DNA from: Ochrobactrum chromiisoli
GTDB taxonomy: Bacteria; Pseudomonadota; Alphaproteobacteria; Rhizobiales; Rhizobiaceae
Reading direction: 5' to 3'
Assembly: GCF_026241335.1 (NCBI RefSeq)
Contig: NZ_JAPHAV010000001.1
Coordinates: forward strand, 1,116,001 to 1,180,000
Length of the DNA: 64,000 nt
Every line of letters begins with the position of its first letter. The stretch's first letter is position 1. Below, piece after piece: positions 6,537-14,314 of this stretch. The position numbers were made by a program, and so were the translations under genes. Under the pieces are notes generated by a model. It was given only the letters and a program-made list of their open reading frames with translations. It was not told the DNA's origin and ran no database searches.

Positions 6537-8679
6537 AATACGCCTCCGGGAATTCAAATAATTCTTCCGGTTTCTGCATGCTTTTGAGCAGCCGAAGCCG
6601 AGTTTTGGACTTCAAAAGCTGGGTGATTTCATCACCCGTTAGCCGACCTCGTTCGATAAGTGTATTCGCGAGTTTCCGCACATTATCACGTCGTTTTTCG
6701 ATGATGGTTTTGACTTCAGACATGCACTCTTGAAGAAGCGACTCAACCTTTTTCTGGACGTCAGGACGGCTCTTCAGTGTTGACAAAACAGGGTCAACCT
6801 CGGCTTCTGCAAGAAAAATGAGTTGATCCTGCTGACCTGTAGACAGCCACATGCGTGCACACCAAAAAGTTGCTTCTTTCAAGTCTGACCATCCGCCATC
6901 ACCCTTATCACCGAAAACGATTTCTTCGGCTGCTAGACCGCCGAGCAGATGACGAACCATCGTCAAAACTTGGCTTTTTGTACGTAGATAAATCTCTGAT
7001 GGTGGTCTGATGATTGCTACGCAACCACCGTTAAATTCACCTGAATCTGTCAAAACCTCGCGGCAAACTTCCGCGTAATCGATCTCTTTCTCATACTCAA
7101 TTGCAATTATTGCGTGTCCGGCTTCGTGAACTGCGGATCGTGCTAAGGCTTCTGCAGGCATCGGCGTGCGAGCTGGAAGTGCTGCCAACAAATCTTCTAG
7201 CTTCAGATCACGACGCGCACGTCGAGCTGTCCGTCTAGCATTGCGTACGAGCGACTCTAACCACGCGCCAGCCATGCCACTTGTCCTGCTGACCACGGGT
7301 TCAAGATCAACGCCTTCGAGATCATTTTTCAGATGATATCTCAGGATTCCTTCACGTGCCGGGGCATCTGGAAGCGGGATTTCAATGACTTTATCTAGAC
7401 GGCCGGGGCGTCTGAGCGCGGGATCGATTTTGGAAGGTAAATTCGTAGCCGCAATTACAACTACACCCTTACGCCCTTCAGAGCCGTCCAAGCATTCGAG
7501 CAAGCCATTAATCGCTTTAGTGTCGTAAGATTCATTGCCAGAAGCCCCCGAATTTCGGTCGCCTGCGCTATCGAATTCGTCGATGAATAAGATACATGGT
7601 GCCTTTTTACGGGCTTCTGCGAAGCTCGCACGCATGGCTTTCAGATAGTCGCCGAGGTGTCCTTTAGATTGCCATTGCGCGTACGATGTCATTACAATTT
7701 TGACGCCGCATGTGCGTGCAAGAGCTGACGCAAACGTGGTTTTTCCGGTACCGGGAGCACCAAAAAGCAGGATGCCTTTGTCGACTTCTGACCATGAAAT
7801 TTCACCAGATTTCCAATCAGCGAGGTCGATTGCGAGATCACGACCCCAGTCGCCAGCGGCCCCTAAACCATGCAAATCATCGAGTGTGGGGCCATCATTT
7901 TCCGGTCGGAAATCGCCTTTGGTTTTCGCGATTCCGTCGCTCTTTCCGACGTTCAAATACGTGCGTACCATCATGACGCTCTGGCCAGTTGAACGATCTT
8001 TTGAGAAGATTTTCATCAACGTGAAAAGTGGAATCTTCACGAGTTGTTGGCCGATTTCCTTTGGCAAAAAGAAGTTCGGATCGATGTATTTTTTGACAGA
8101 TTTCTCAAGGATGGATGGCGTGAGTTTAAGCTCGATATCAGCGTCAACAAGCTGATGAATCTCGCTGTAAACAGCGTGATCTGGACGCGCGTAGATAAAG
8201 ACGCGCGTGTAATCGAAAATATGACTCAGAAGATCCGTTGCGTTTTTTAGAGAGCCTTCTGCATAATTTTCAAAATTCAGAGTAGTCGTTTTTTGAGGTC
8301 GATTACCGTGGTACTGCTGCTTGAAATTTCCTTCGAGCACATCTTCAATTCCGGCGTTAAACAGGTCGATTTGTTGCTCTTCAGCACGCAGGATAAAAGT
8401 GCAGGATGCACTAGCATCGAAAAATTTTGCGCGAGCTTCATCTGAGTGCGCGCACACACTTTCAGAGAAAATTTCATACAGAAGTCCGACTTTGAAATCT
8501 TCGATTACAGGATCAAAAAAATTGCTTTGCTCATTTGCGGAATCATTCTCATCAGGAAATGCAAAGTCGTCATCGGGGAGATTAATCGCATCTAGAATGT
8601 CATGATGCTGATCATGAGCATCCAATTCTTTTGCGACTTCAGCGCCGAAGCGTGGCTTCTCTTTATCCTTGCTGTTCAT
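6523..8679 (-). CDS. soluble FtsH-like AAA+ zinc metalloprotease
   Basis: This 718-residue protein joins a AAA+ ATPase to an M41-type peptidase. Walker A GAPGTGKT is at 307-314, Walker B is LFIDEFD (about 365), and the second-region-of-homology run RRPGRLDK is present. The zinc site HEAGH is at 518-522, and the third ligand Asp599 lies in GGWSDLKEAT, as in FtsH. Unlike FtsH there is no N-terminal transmembrane pair. Instead ~300 residues of soluble, acidic, mostly helical sequence precede the ATPase, so it should be cytosolic. Cellular FtsH decides lambda lysogeny by degrading CII; a phage-encoded, membrane-free version could turn over a phage or host regulator. Similar soluble proteins exist on rhizobial replicons, so defence or replication roles are also possible. 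Confidence 0.85.
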   Translation of the reverse strand: MNSKDKEKPRFGAEVAKELDAHDQHHDILDAINLPDDDFAFPDENDSANEQSNFFDPVIEDFKVGLLYEIFSESVCAHSDEARAKFFDASASCTFILRAEEQQIDLFNAGIEDVLEGNFKQQYHGNRPQKTTTLNFENYAEGSLKNATDLLSHIFDYTRVFIYARPDHAVYSEIHQLVDADIELKLTPSILEKSVKKYIDPNFFLPKEIGQQLVKIPLFTLMKIFSKDRSTGQSVMMVRTYLNVGKSDGIAKTKGDFRPENDGPTLDDLHGLGAAGDWGRDLAIDLADWKSGEISWSEVDKGILLFGAPGTGKTTFASALARTCGVKIVMTSYAQWQSKGHLGDYLKAMRASFAEARKKAPCILFIDEFDSAGDRNSGASGNESYDTKAINGLLECLDGSEGRKGVVVIAATNLPSKIDPALRRPGRLDKVIEIPLPDAPAREGILRYHLKNDLEGVDLEPVVSRTSGMAGAWLESLVRNARRTARRARRDLKLEDLLAALPARTPMPAEALARSAVHEAGHAIIAIEYEKEIDYAEVCREVLTDSGEFNGGCVAIIRPPSEIYLRTKSQVLTMVRHLLGGLAAEEIVFGDKGDGGWSDLKEATFWCARMWLSTGQQDQLIFLAEAEVDPVLSTLKSRPDVQKKVESLLQECMSEVKTIIEKRRDNVRKLANTLIERGRLTGDEITQLLKSKTRLRLLKSMQKPEELFEFPEAYYECA

Positions 8680-8773
8680 GGGTTTCTCCTTGTTTGAGCG
8701 CTCGACCCAGAAAAACTCTGGGGAGCTGGCATGTGCATGCGTAGTCCGCGAAAAATAATGTCGACGGCTGAAG

Positions 8774-9328
8774 TCAGGCCGTGGCGAAAGCGGTCACGGC
8801 AGGAAGACTGGCTTTAAGATGCTGAAAAGTTCGCGGCGTATAAGCGATATCAGGCAGATCGACACCGACGTCTCGGCTCATGCCTACGGCGTCCAGCTTT
8901 CCATGGGAATGGCCGTAGAAATGGACAGACCCGCGATTTGATGCAGGCCAAACGCGATGAGCATAGTGAGATAAAAAGACCCGTTCGCCGCCGTCAGAAG
9001 TGACAAGTGCGTGCGTGGGTTCCTGATCCCAGTCCAGTTCTGCGAGATGTGATAAAACGTTGCCGTCTCTGTCGACATCATGGTTGCCCAAGATCAGGAT
9101 TTTGCGACCATTGAGCCGTCTAAAAATAGCCTTAGCGTGCGCAGGGCCGCCAAAGGAAAAATCGCCGAGGTGATAGACAATATCGGTCTGCTTGACGGCT
9201 GAATTCCACGCGTCGACGAGGAAGTCATCCATTTCATTTACTGAAGAGAATGGTCGATTGCAGAGACCGAGGATTGCTTCGTGTCCGAAGTGCGTATCTG
9301 CAATATAAGTCTTTTGAACGTAACTCAT
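8774..9328 (-). CDS. calcineurin-like metallophosphoesterase
   Basis: 184 residues carrying the complete metallophosphoesterase motif series: D11-T-H13 (ADTHFGH), HLGDF, ILGNHD, LSHYAHR and YGHSHGKLD. The family hydrolyses phosphomono- or diesters with a two-metal centre; this compact phage-type version is often annotated only as phosphoesterase. The start MSYVQK (ATG 9328) has the Shine-Dalgarno AAAGGAA 8 nt upstream. That sequence is part of an inverted repeat with 9409-9419, so translation may be controlled by leader folding. It lies between the unknown gene 9529-10434 and the FtsH-like gene, all leftward. The substrate is unknown. Confidence 0.88.
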   Translation of the reverse strand: MSYVQKTYIADTHFGHEAILGLCNRPFSSVNEMDDFLVDAWNSAVKQTDIVYHLGDFSFGGPAHAKAIFRRLNGRKILILGNHDVDRDGNVLSHLAELDWDQEPTHALVTSDGGERVFLSHYAHRVWPASNRGSVHFYGHSHGKLDAVGMSRDVGVDLPDIAYTPRTFQHLKASLPAVTAFATA

Positions 9329-9331
9329 TTT

Positions 9332-9419
9332 AGGTTCCTTTCTAGTACGATTATGCAATGAATACGGGCAGTTAGCCTGTCGCCTTTCATGCAGTTATTC
9401 GTATCGAGAGAAGGAACCT
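9332..9419 (-). promoter_or_regulatory. leader inverted repeat that can mask the ribosome binding site
   Basis: In the leftward transcript AGGTTCCTTCT (9419-9409) can pair with AGAAAGGAACCT (9343-9332) with a single bulged base. The second arm contains the Shine-Dalgarno of the metallophosphoesterase gene. The ~65-nt loop has internal complementarity (CGATACGAATA against TATTCATTG and similar). This suggests a translation switch or antitermination-type leader; no known riboswitch class is recognised. Confidence 0.55.
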
Positions 9420-9528
9420 CGTCATTTGTTTACGCCTCGGAAATGACACCTATGGCCGAAGAAATCGGACAACAATGTCGTTGATGAGACCATCATATAC
9501 TAGGATCTCATTCCTATTTCAAGTATTA

Positions 9529-10434
9529 TTAGTATGCCATCGTGCTTGAATCGTGGTCGCTTTCTTTTTCGATGAAAACCTTCTTATCGCCGTTGTAATT
9601 GATGACGCGCTGGCAGCTATCTATTACTCCCTGAGGATTTCCGCGCATCAAACATACGCCGAACGACTTCCACCAAGTCGGAAAATGGGGATTTTCAGCA
9701 ATGGTAGACATCGTATCTTTTATCAAACCGCCGATAGCTTTATCTGCACGAGCTATATGAGACCACGTATCAAGCTTTTCTACATAGTATTTTCGAACCC
9801 AAGCCCTATCAGACGATGGAAAAATACGGTTTAAAGCATCGTAAAATTGACGTGCTTGATCTTTGAAGCCTTCGGTACACATGAAGCGCAAATTTTCAGG
9901 CACAGTTTTGATGTCGATTGGATTTATGCCGGGGTCTTTTTCACCGATACGCGGCTTTGAAGGCGGCGCGTCTTTCGACACTGATATGCAATCGAAATTG
10001 TGTTTTAACGTCCAATTCTCATAAACATCTTTGTGTGAAACTTTCAGGAAATCATCTATCTCTTGAAGTAAGCCTAGATCAGCAGGTATCATAAGACCTG
10101 TAGGCGATTTAAATGAATAATTCTTATCAGATGAAGAAAAAACAAGCTCGTATAGATCACCTTTTATTTCATTATGTGCAATGTATTTCTGATAAATCTC
10201 ATTGATAAACTCTTTTTCAAGATCAGCCCATGACTGCCAGCATGAGCTTTTGTAAGTCAACACAAGCGCTTTTTCGACGATGTATTTTGGCTGCTCTATT
10301 TCTAATTTTTGAGATTCAGCTGATTTATATGTCGTCAATCTATATAGCACTCGTCCATCGAGTTCGCTCTTCTCTACCGTCGATCCATCTTCATCAATAA
10401 ATGTGATACGTGGCTCAGATAATTCATTGGTCAT
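9529..10434 (-). CDS. unknown protein coupled to the replication initiator
   Basis: 301 residues, rich in Lys, Asp, Ser and Trp, without signal peptide, membrane segment or recognised motif. Its ATG overlaps the stop of the initiator gene (ATGA), so the two are translationally coupled and probably work together, for example in replication, copy control or host take-over. AT-rich compared with the host genes. No function can be assigned. Confidence 0.7.
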   Translation of the reverse strand: MTNELSEPRITFIDEDGSTVEKSELDGRVLYRLTTYKSAESQKLEIEQPKYIVEKALVLTYKSSCWQSWADLEKEFINEIYQKYIAHNEIKGDLYELVFSSSDKNYSFKSPTGLMIPADLGLLQEIDDFLKVSHKDVYENWTLKHNFDCISVSKDAPPSKPRIGEKDPGINPIDIKTVPENLRFMCTEGFKDQARQFYDALNRIFPSSDRAWVRKYYVEKLDTWSHIARADKAIGGLIKDTMSTIAENPHFPTWWKSFGVCLMRGNPQGVIDSCQRVINYNGDKKVFIEKESDHDSSTMAY

Positions 10435-12272
10435 CTTATATACTCCTCTAAATTTAAAGTCTCATGCAATACGCGTTCGTTATCAAGTCTTCGAGAAATC
10501 TCATCGATATCTCTCTGAGAAACAGGAAGAACACCGAATGTAGATTCAACTACAGCTCCCCAATTCCACCATCTGATAGTCAACTTTATTCGATGTGTGT
10601 GATCATGTTCATCGAAATAATAATTTTGTAAAATAGGGAACACTTGATCTTTTATTTCTTCTTCATCAAGTTCATCATCCGCTGACCAAATAATTTCTTT
10701 TACACCGTCCAGCTTTGATACCGGTGCTTCTTCATCGTCCGCGATTATTTCTGCTAAAAATGCCGAAGCAATATCGTCTACGCCAAAATCGTCTTCAATT
10801 TCTGCAGGTTCGAATTCGACAGGTTCATCAACCTTGGTTTCGATTACTGACTTTTTGAAAACCTGTGGTTCATCACTGGATATCAAATCGTTGAGCATCT
10901 CGACGTCGATGTCGCTTATATCGATGTCAAGTGCCTCTTCTTCGATATAGGATACTTCAGCAGATGCTGGCTGAATGTTGTTGAACGCGGGCTTGGTGAA
11001 CGGAACCGCCCGTAACTGGTCGTTACGTTCACTATTAGAAGCGGGTTTCTTCGTCTGAACGTTTTTTGATGCTTCTATTCGGGCTTTTCTGGCACTCTCA
11101 GCGTCTTCATGATCGACAGTCAACGATGGAGAATTGTGTTCAATAATGTCAGGATTGGCGACTTCTTCAGCGCAGAATTTGAAGGCTGCTTCATCAGCTC
11201 CGAGCGTTGCAATAGCGTTGAGCAAACGCTGTCCGCGATACTCGCGCGTCGTGTAACACGGTGACACTGGAGCCTTGTCCAGTGCTTCTTGAAGAGCTAC
11301 CTGCCAAGCCGAAAAGTAAACATCGTGAGGGCGCTTCTGGATACGCCAGAATTCGTTTTGGGCTTTGATCCAGATATTTGAATTCACGCGGTAATCCGAA
11401 GCGTCCACGCCGCCTATATGGCGCTGCTTATGTTCACCAGGTTCGAAAGTTGCACGCGTCATGTGATGAGATGGTGCGCGGAGGTTCAAATGGAAATCGA
11501 CACGTTCCAGCGGACGACCACGGCCTTCTCTCCTGATTTCTTCAACACGCAGTCCAAAGCGTCTAACTGTTGCCAGCTCTTTGTCTAAATCGCTCAGGAC
11601 ACGCTGACGGAATTTACCAAAGCTCATGCTTCCGTCTTTATCAGCTGGAAATCCAGTCCATTGAAACAAGTCTTCCAAGCTCGCTGATACGATAACCTTG
11701 TTTTGTCCATGTGGTGTCCATTTTTCACGAGCAGCCGCTGCGGCAAGCACTCTATATAAGCGTACCGAATATTTAGATTTCATCTGGCTGATAGGCGCGA
11801 GTTCGAGATAAGCATATGCGGGCATCTCGCGCATCAGTATGCGGATTGGCTCAGGTAGGCTGTATCTGATGATGTCTTCTTTTTCAGTACTTTCGAGCCA
11901 GCTGAAAAGGAGGGGTACGTTTTCAAAGCGACGTGTCTTCTTTGTGCCGTAAGATACGGTTGTAGACATCAAACGTCTCATGGAGACCTTCAGAGCGTCT
12001 CTGCGAGCGTGATCTCCGAGAAATTTTAAGGCTGTTGCGACGGGCAGAGACGTGAAATCGCTGGCCATATCTTTATCAGCTTCATAAGCAGCAGATATCA
12101 GTAGCTCGTGAAGTGCGGCATCGTCGGCGGTTAAGATGTCTGCTGATGTAATTTCTACTGCGTCGAGCATTTCCAGCGGTCTAGGGCTTTCCGGTGCTAT
12201 CTTTGTAAGTGATCTCGTAGAGACTGCTTCTATTATATTGCCGCGTGTTTCGGGTTGTATAAATCTAGTCAT
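10431..12272 (-). CDS. plasmid-type replication initiator protein (RepA/RPA class)
   Basis: 613 residues. Residues ~40-275 match the winged-helix initiator class of iteron plasmids: a run like LFSWLESTEKEDIIRYSLPE followed by YAYLELAPISQMKSKYSVRL, then LYRVLAA and a second wing domain with DLFQWTGFP and FRQRVLSDLDKELA. This is the pattern of the alphaproteobacterial 'replication initiator protein A' family, related to Rep_3. The C-terminal half is acidic and probably disordered until a final folded patch (IKLTIRWWNWGAVV). It reads away from six dyad iterons 60-330 bp upstream of its start, the classic Rep/ori arrangement. The likely role is to bind the iterons and start theta replication of the excised element. 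No partition genes are seen nearby. Confidence 0.82.
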   Translation of the reverse strand: MTRFIQPETRGNIIEAVSTRSLTKIAPESPRPLEMLDAVEITSADILTADDAALHELLISAAYEADKDMASDFTSLPVATALKFLGDHARRDALKVSMRRLMSTTVSYGTKKTRRFENVPLLFSWLESTEKEDIIRYSLPEPIRILMREMPAYAYLELAPISQMKSKYSVRLYRVLAAAAAREKWTPHGQNKVIVSASLEDLFQWTGFPADKDGSMSFGKFRQRVLSDLDKELATVRRFGLRVEEIRREGRGRPLERVDFHLNLRAPSHHMTRATFEPGEHKQRHIGGVDASDYRVNSNIWIKAQNEFWRIQKRPHDVYFSAWQVALQEALDKAPVSPCYTTREYRGQRLLNAIATLGADEAAFKFCAEEVANPDIIEHNSPSLTVDHEDAESARKARIEASKNVQTKKPASNSERNDQLRAVPFTKPAFNNIQPASAEVSYIEEEALDIDISDIDVEMLNDLISSDEPQVFKKSVIETKVDEPVEFEPAEIEDDFGVDDIASAFLAEIIADDEEAPVSKLDGVKEIIWSADDELDEEEIKDQVFPILQNYYFDEHDHTHRIKLTIRWWNWGAVVESTFGVLPVSQRDIDEISRRLDNERVLHETLNLEEYIR

Positions 12273-12299
12273 TATTATTGTCTCAAGGCTTATGTATTG

Positions 12300-12329
12300 A
12301 GTATGATTTCATCGGCGCAAATAAGTCAA
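12300..12329 (-). promoter_or_regulatory. predicted promoter of the replication initiator
   Basis: On the minus strand TTGACT (12329-12324) and CATACT (12305-12300) are separated by 18 bp and lie about 28 bp upstream of the initiator ATG. The first iteron begins 4 bp beyond the -35 box, so initiator binding could repress its own gene, as in many iteron plasmids. Confidence 0.5.
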
Positions 12330-12332
12330 GAC

Positions 12333-12605
12333 GTTTAAATGACATGGTTTGAAAACATGTCATATAGACGTTTTTGTTTAAATGACATACTTGGGAATCG
12401 TGTCATCTAGTCATGGATACTGTTTAGATGACATGTTTTTGAGTTGTGTCATATAAACATATTTTGCGTTTATCTACGTTTAGATGACGTGTTTTCGGAT
12501 CATGTCATTTAGTCGTGACATTGTTTAGATGACATAGTTGGGAATCATGTCATTTAAACATTTTTGGCGTCTATATGACGTGGTTTTCAGTCGTGTCATT
12601 TAAAC
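12333..12605. repeat. six 37-bp dyad iterons, putative origin of replication
   Basis: Six copies start at 12333, 12376, 12422, 12478, 12523 and 12569. Each is a dyad of the form GTTTAAATGACATG-N9-CATGTCATTTAAAC with a few changes. Start-to-start spacing is 43, 46, 56, 45 and 46 bp. A further half site, CTTGTCATAAAAAC, follows at 12619-12632. AT-rich arms, regular spacing and the adjacent initiator gene indicate an iteron origin. A weak DnaA-like box (TTATCTACG) lies at about 12470 between units 3 and 4. Confidence 0.85.
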
Positions 12606-12634
12606 GCAATCCGGGATTCTTGTCATAAAAACAA

Positions 12635-12683
12635 TGTTGACGAGCGTAGACCGTCAAACGGTTTTAGACCGAAAGTGTCAACA
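12635..12683. repeat. nested inverted repeats beside the iterons
   Basis: TGTTGAC (12635-12641) is complementary to GTCAACA (12677-12683). Inside lies ACCGT-CAA-ACGGT (12650-12662), and TAGACCG occurs twice as a direct repeat (about 12647 and 12665). The segment separates the iterons from the rightward genes and could be a regulatory or origin accessory site. Confidence 0.5.
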
Positions 12684-12752
12684 CTGATTTTGACGATTCT
12701 AAATAGAGCTGTTGGCGGTCGATTTTTGGTTTGTTTTTGAGACTATCCCGTG

Positions 12753-12778
12753 CCGCTTCGCGGGGGGTGCTTCGCACG
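12753..12778 (+). other. tandem short hairpins with TTC(G) loops
   Basis: CCGC-TTC-GCGG (12753-12763) and GTGC-TTC-GCAC (12767-12777) stand almost side by side in a non-coding stretch (12606-12905). They could be the stable ends of a small RNA, a transcription pause, or an origin-associated single-strand site. No U-run follows. Confidence 0.4.
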
Positions 12779-12905
12779 AGTCTGGTAGAGCCTTTTTCTT
12801 CGGTCGTAGATAGTGCGATTTAGCGGAGCATGCTCACGTCGGTGTCGAGCGTTTGACGTTTGACGAGGTTCGAAATTCATCGGCGGATTTAGCGTCGGCT
12901 AGTTT

Positions 12906-12933
12906 CTTGCAACGCCGTATCTCATTCTCATCT
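12906..12933 (+). promoter_or_regulatory. CTTGCA-class promoter candidate 1
   Basis: CTTGCA (12906-12911), 16 bp, TCATCT (12928-12933); the start codon at 12957 lies 46 nt after the hexamer. Same layout as the elements at 13398, 16950, 22745, 29777 and 37269, but without the full upstream TAGAAT. Confidence 0.5.
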
Positions 12934-12956
12934 CGTAGAGACAGAGGAGATTGAAT

Positions 12957-13313
12957 ATGCCGCGTCCAGTGAATTTGAGTGCAGCAGGTGTTGCAAAGGC
13001 CCAGCGTCAAGCAAAATATCGCAATAAGCTCGTGCAAAGCGGAGAGCCAGAGGCTGACCGCGTAGATACGGCTATTGCTCAGGCATGCGTTGCTCTTTTA
13101 GCGCATGTTGATGCCGAGCGAATAGAAACCCTCAGACCTGCGCTTCATGCACTTATTCGGGGTGTTTTGGATATTTTGGATGCAGACGGTTTTGATCGTG
13201 GTGCTTCTAGCAAAGTCCTGCGTCGTCGGATGTCATTGCTAGCACGCCCGGAAATTCAGCATTTTGTCGAAAAAGGCCGTTTTCATAAGCGTCTCAGAGA
13301 ATATAGAAAATAA
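12957..13313 (+). CDS. small basic protein beside the origin, unknown
   Basis: 118 residues, starting MPRPVNLSAAGVAKAQRQ, Lys/Arg/Ala-rich and predicted helical. The first ~30 residues resemble a basic DNA- or RNA-binding helix. ATG 12957 has a good GAGGAGA Shine-Dalgarno; a TTG two codons earlier is less likely. It is the first rightward gene, divergent from the replication initiator and next to the iterons, so a copy-control, replication-accessory or regulatory job is plausible. No family was recognised. Confidence 0.65.
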   Translation: MPRPVNLSAAGVAKAQRQAKYRNKLVQSGEPEADRVDTAIAQACVALLAHVDAERIETLRPALHALIRGVLDILDADGFDRGASSKVLRRRMSLLARPEIQHFVEKGRFHKRLREYRK

Positions 13314-13397
13314 GTAGTCCCCCCATTACTTGCTACTTATGAATCTTGAATCTGACGATGCTCTTCGAGACGGATATAAGCAAATAAACGCTAGAAT

Positions 13398-13425
13398 CTT
13401 GCAGAGCATTCGCAAACGCTATTCT
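13398..13425 (+). promoter_or_regulatory. CTTGCA-class promoter candidate 2
   Basis: Full TAGAATCTTGCA at 13392-13403, 16-bp spacer, TATTCT (13420-13425). A perfect 8-bp dyad CTATTCTC/GAGAATAG (13419-13426 and 13436-13443) overlaps the -10 box and the Shine-Dalgarno (AAGGAG) of the gene starting at 13446. Confidence 0.6.
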
Positions 13426-13445
13426 CTGAAATAAGGAGAATAGAT

Positions 13446-14132
13446 ATGCAAAAATCGGCTCATTCTGCTGTTATAGCAACGCGGTTAAATAATTTGGAAC
13501 AGAAATTCGATGAACTTAACGATGATCCGTCTGAACTGAATTTATTGCTTATGCGATTAGCTAAAATGACAGTCGAAGGAAGCCAAATAAACGGATCTAT
13601 GTATGATCCGTGGCAGTCTTTAGAATATCATTTTGATGAGGTGGGTTATTCAATTCCAAGAGCGATTTTCGGTGATGGCACAGGGTACGCGCACAGATAC
13701 GAGCATGTAAAATATAATCATAATCTGTGGTGGCTGATATTCGAAGATTTCATCGACGATGAAATAATCAATTCAAATACAGTACCGTCCGTGTACGGAA
13801 GAGTATTCGGCAGCGATTTTGTCAAAAAATTCGGATTTGGATTTGATGAATCTTTGTGCGCTGATATATTTGGAAATCCGGAAAATTTAGATGATTTTAG
13901 AAATGGAAGTTTGGGTAATTTTAGACATAGTCTATTTGAAGTTATTGAATTTCACAATGAAGAAATAGATAATCCTCTAGTGCTTTACGAATTTAACGGA
14001 GAAAACAGAATTGATGCTTCAAATAGCGGGCTACGAGCTTTATGCAGAAATTATGAAGGTAGAATAAGAAGTTTGGAGATTGATATAGAGGTTCTACGTA
14101 ATAGAGTATCTTCACTAGAAGAGCGGATATAA
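13446..14132 (+). CDS. unknown protein with C-terminal coiled coil
   Basis: 228 residues, acidic and AT-rich. The middle part is Phe/Tyr/Asp-rich. The last ~30 residues (EGRIRSLEIDIEVLRNRV, then SSLEER) form a short heptad coiled coil suggesting oligomerisation. No signal peptide, membrane segment or known motif. It has its own CTTGCA-class promoter element and a strong Shine-Dalgarno, so it is expressed as a separate unit. It might be a regulator or accessory of the rightward genes; this is not shown by sequence. Confidence 0.65.
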   Translation: MQKSAHSAVIATRLNNLEQKFDELNDDPSELNLLLMRLAKMTVEGSQINGSMYDPWQSLEYHFDEVGYSIPRAIFGDGTGYAHRYEHVKYNHNLWWLIFEDFIDDEIINSNTVPSVYGRVFGSDFVKKFGFGFDESLCADIFGNPENLDDFRNGSLGNFRHSLFEVIEFHNEEIDNPLVLYEFNGENRIDASNSGLRALCRNYEGRIRSLEIDIEVLRNRVSSLEERI

Positions 14133-14160
14133 ATTATTTTCACTTATTTTTATATTTTCT

Positions 14161-14166
14161 CTTGCA
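14161..14166 (+). promoter_or_regulatory. CTTGCAACTTACAT element (variant of the CTTGCA class)
   Basis: CTTGCAACTTACAT is shared exactly with 39479-39492, upstream of the lysis genes. No -10-like box is found at 16 bp; TATATA begins 21 bp downstream. It sits 149 nt before the next start codon (14315), with two hairpins in between. Confidence 0.4.
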
Positions 14167-14195
14167 ACTTACATTTCACGCAAGCAATATATATT

Positions 14196-14288
14196 AACAC
14201 TGGATGTTTTCCTTTCCATCCAGTGTTAGTTAGTTGGTAATAGAGCATACTCCACGTCCGCACAGTTTTCAGGGTTTACTGTGCGGAC
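14196..14288 (+). terminator. two strong hairpins in the leader of the gene at 14315
   Basis: AACACTGGATG (14196-14206) pairs perfectly with CATCCAGTGTT (14217-14227). GTCCGCACAGT (14256-14266) pairs perfectly with ACTGTGCGGAC (14278-14288), and the second is followed by ATATTTTTAAG. They can end transcription from 13446-14132, or act as an attenuator in front of the next gene. Confidence 0.6.
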
Positions 14289-14314
14289 ATATTTTTAAGT
14301 CGAGATATTTTAGC

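Noticed and set aside
13339-13434. 31-codon frame that contains the TAGAATCTTGCA element (INARILQSIRKR)
   Set aside because: The element also reads SRILQ in the same phase at two other places, but no Shine-Dalgarno is present, and copies at 29771 and 37263 have no such frame with a start. The conservation is at DNA level.
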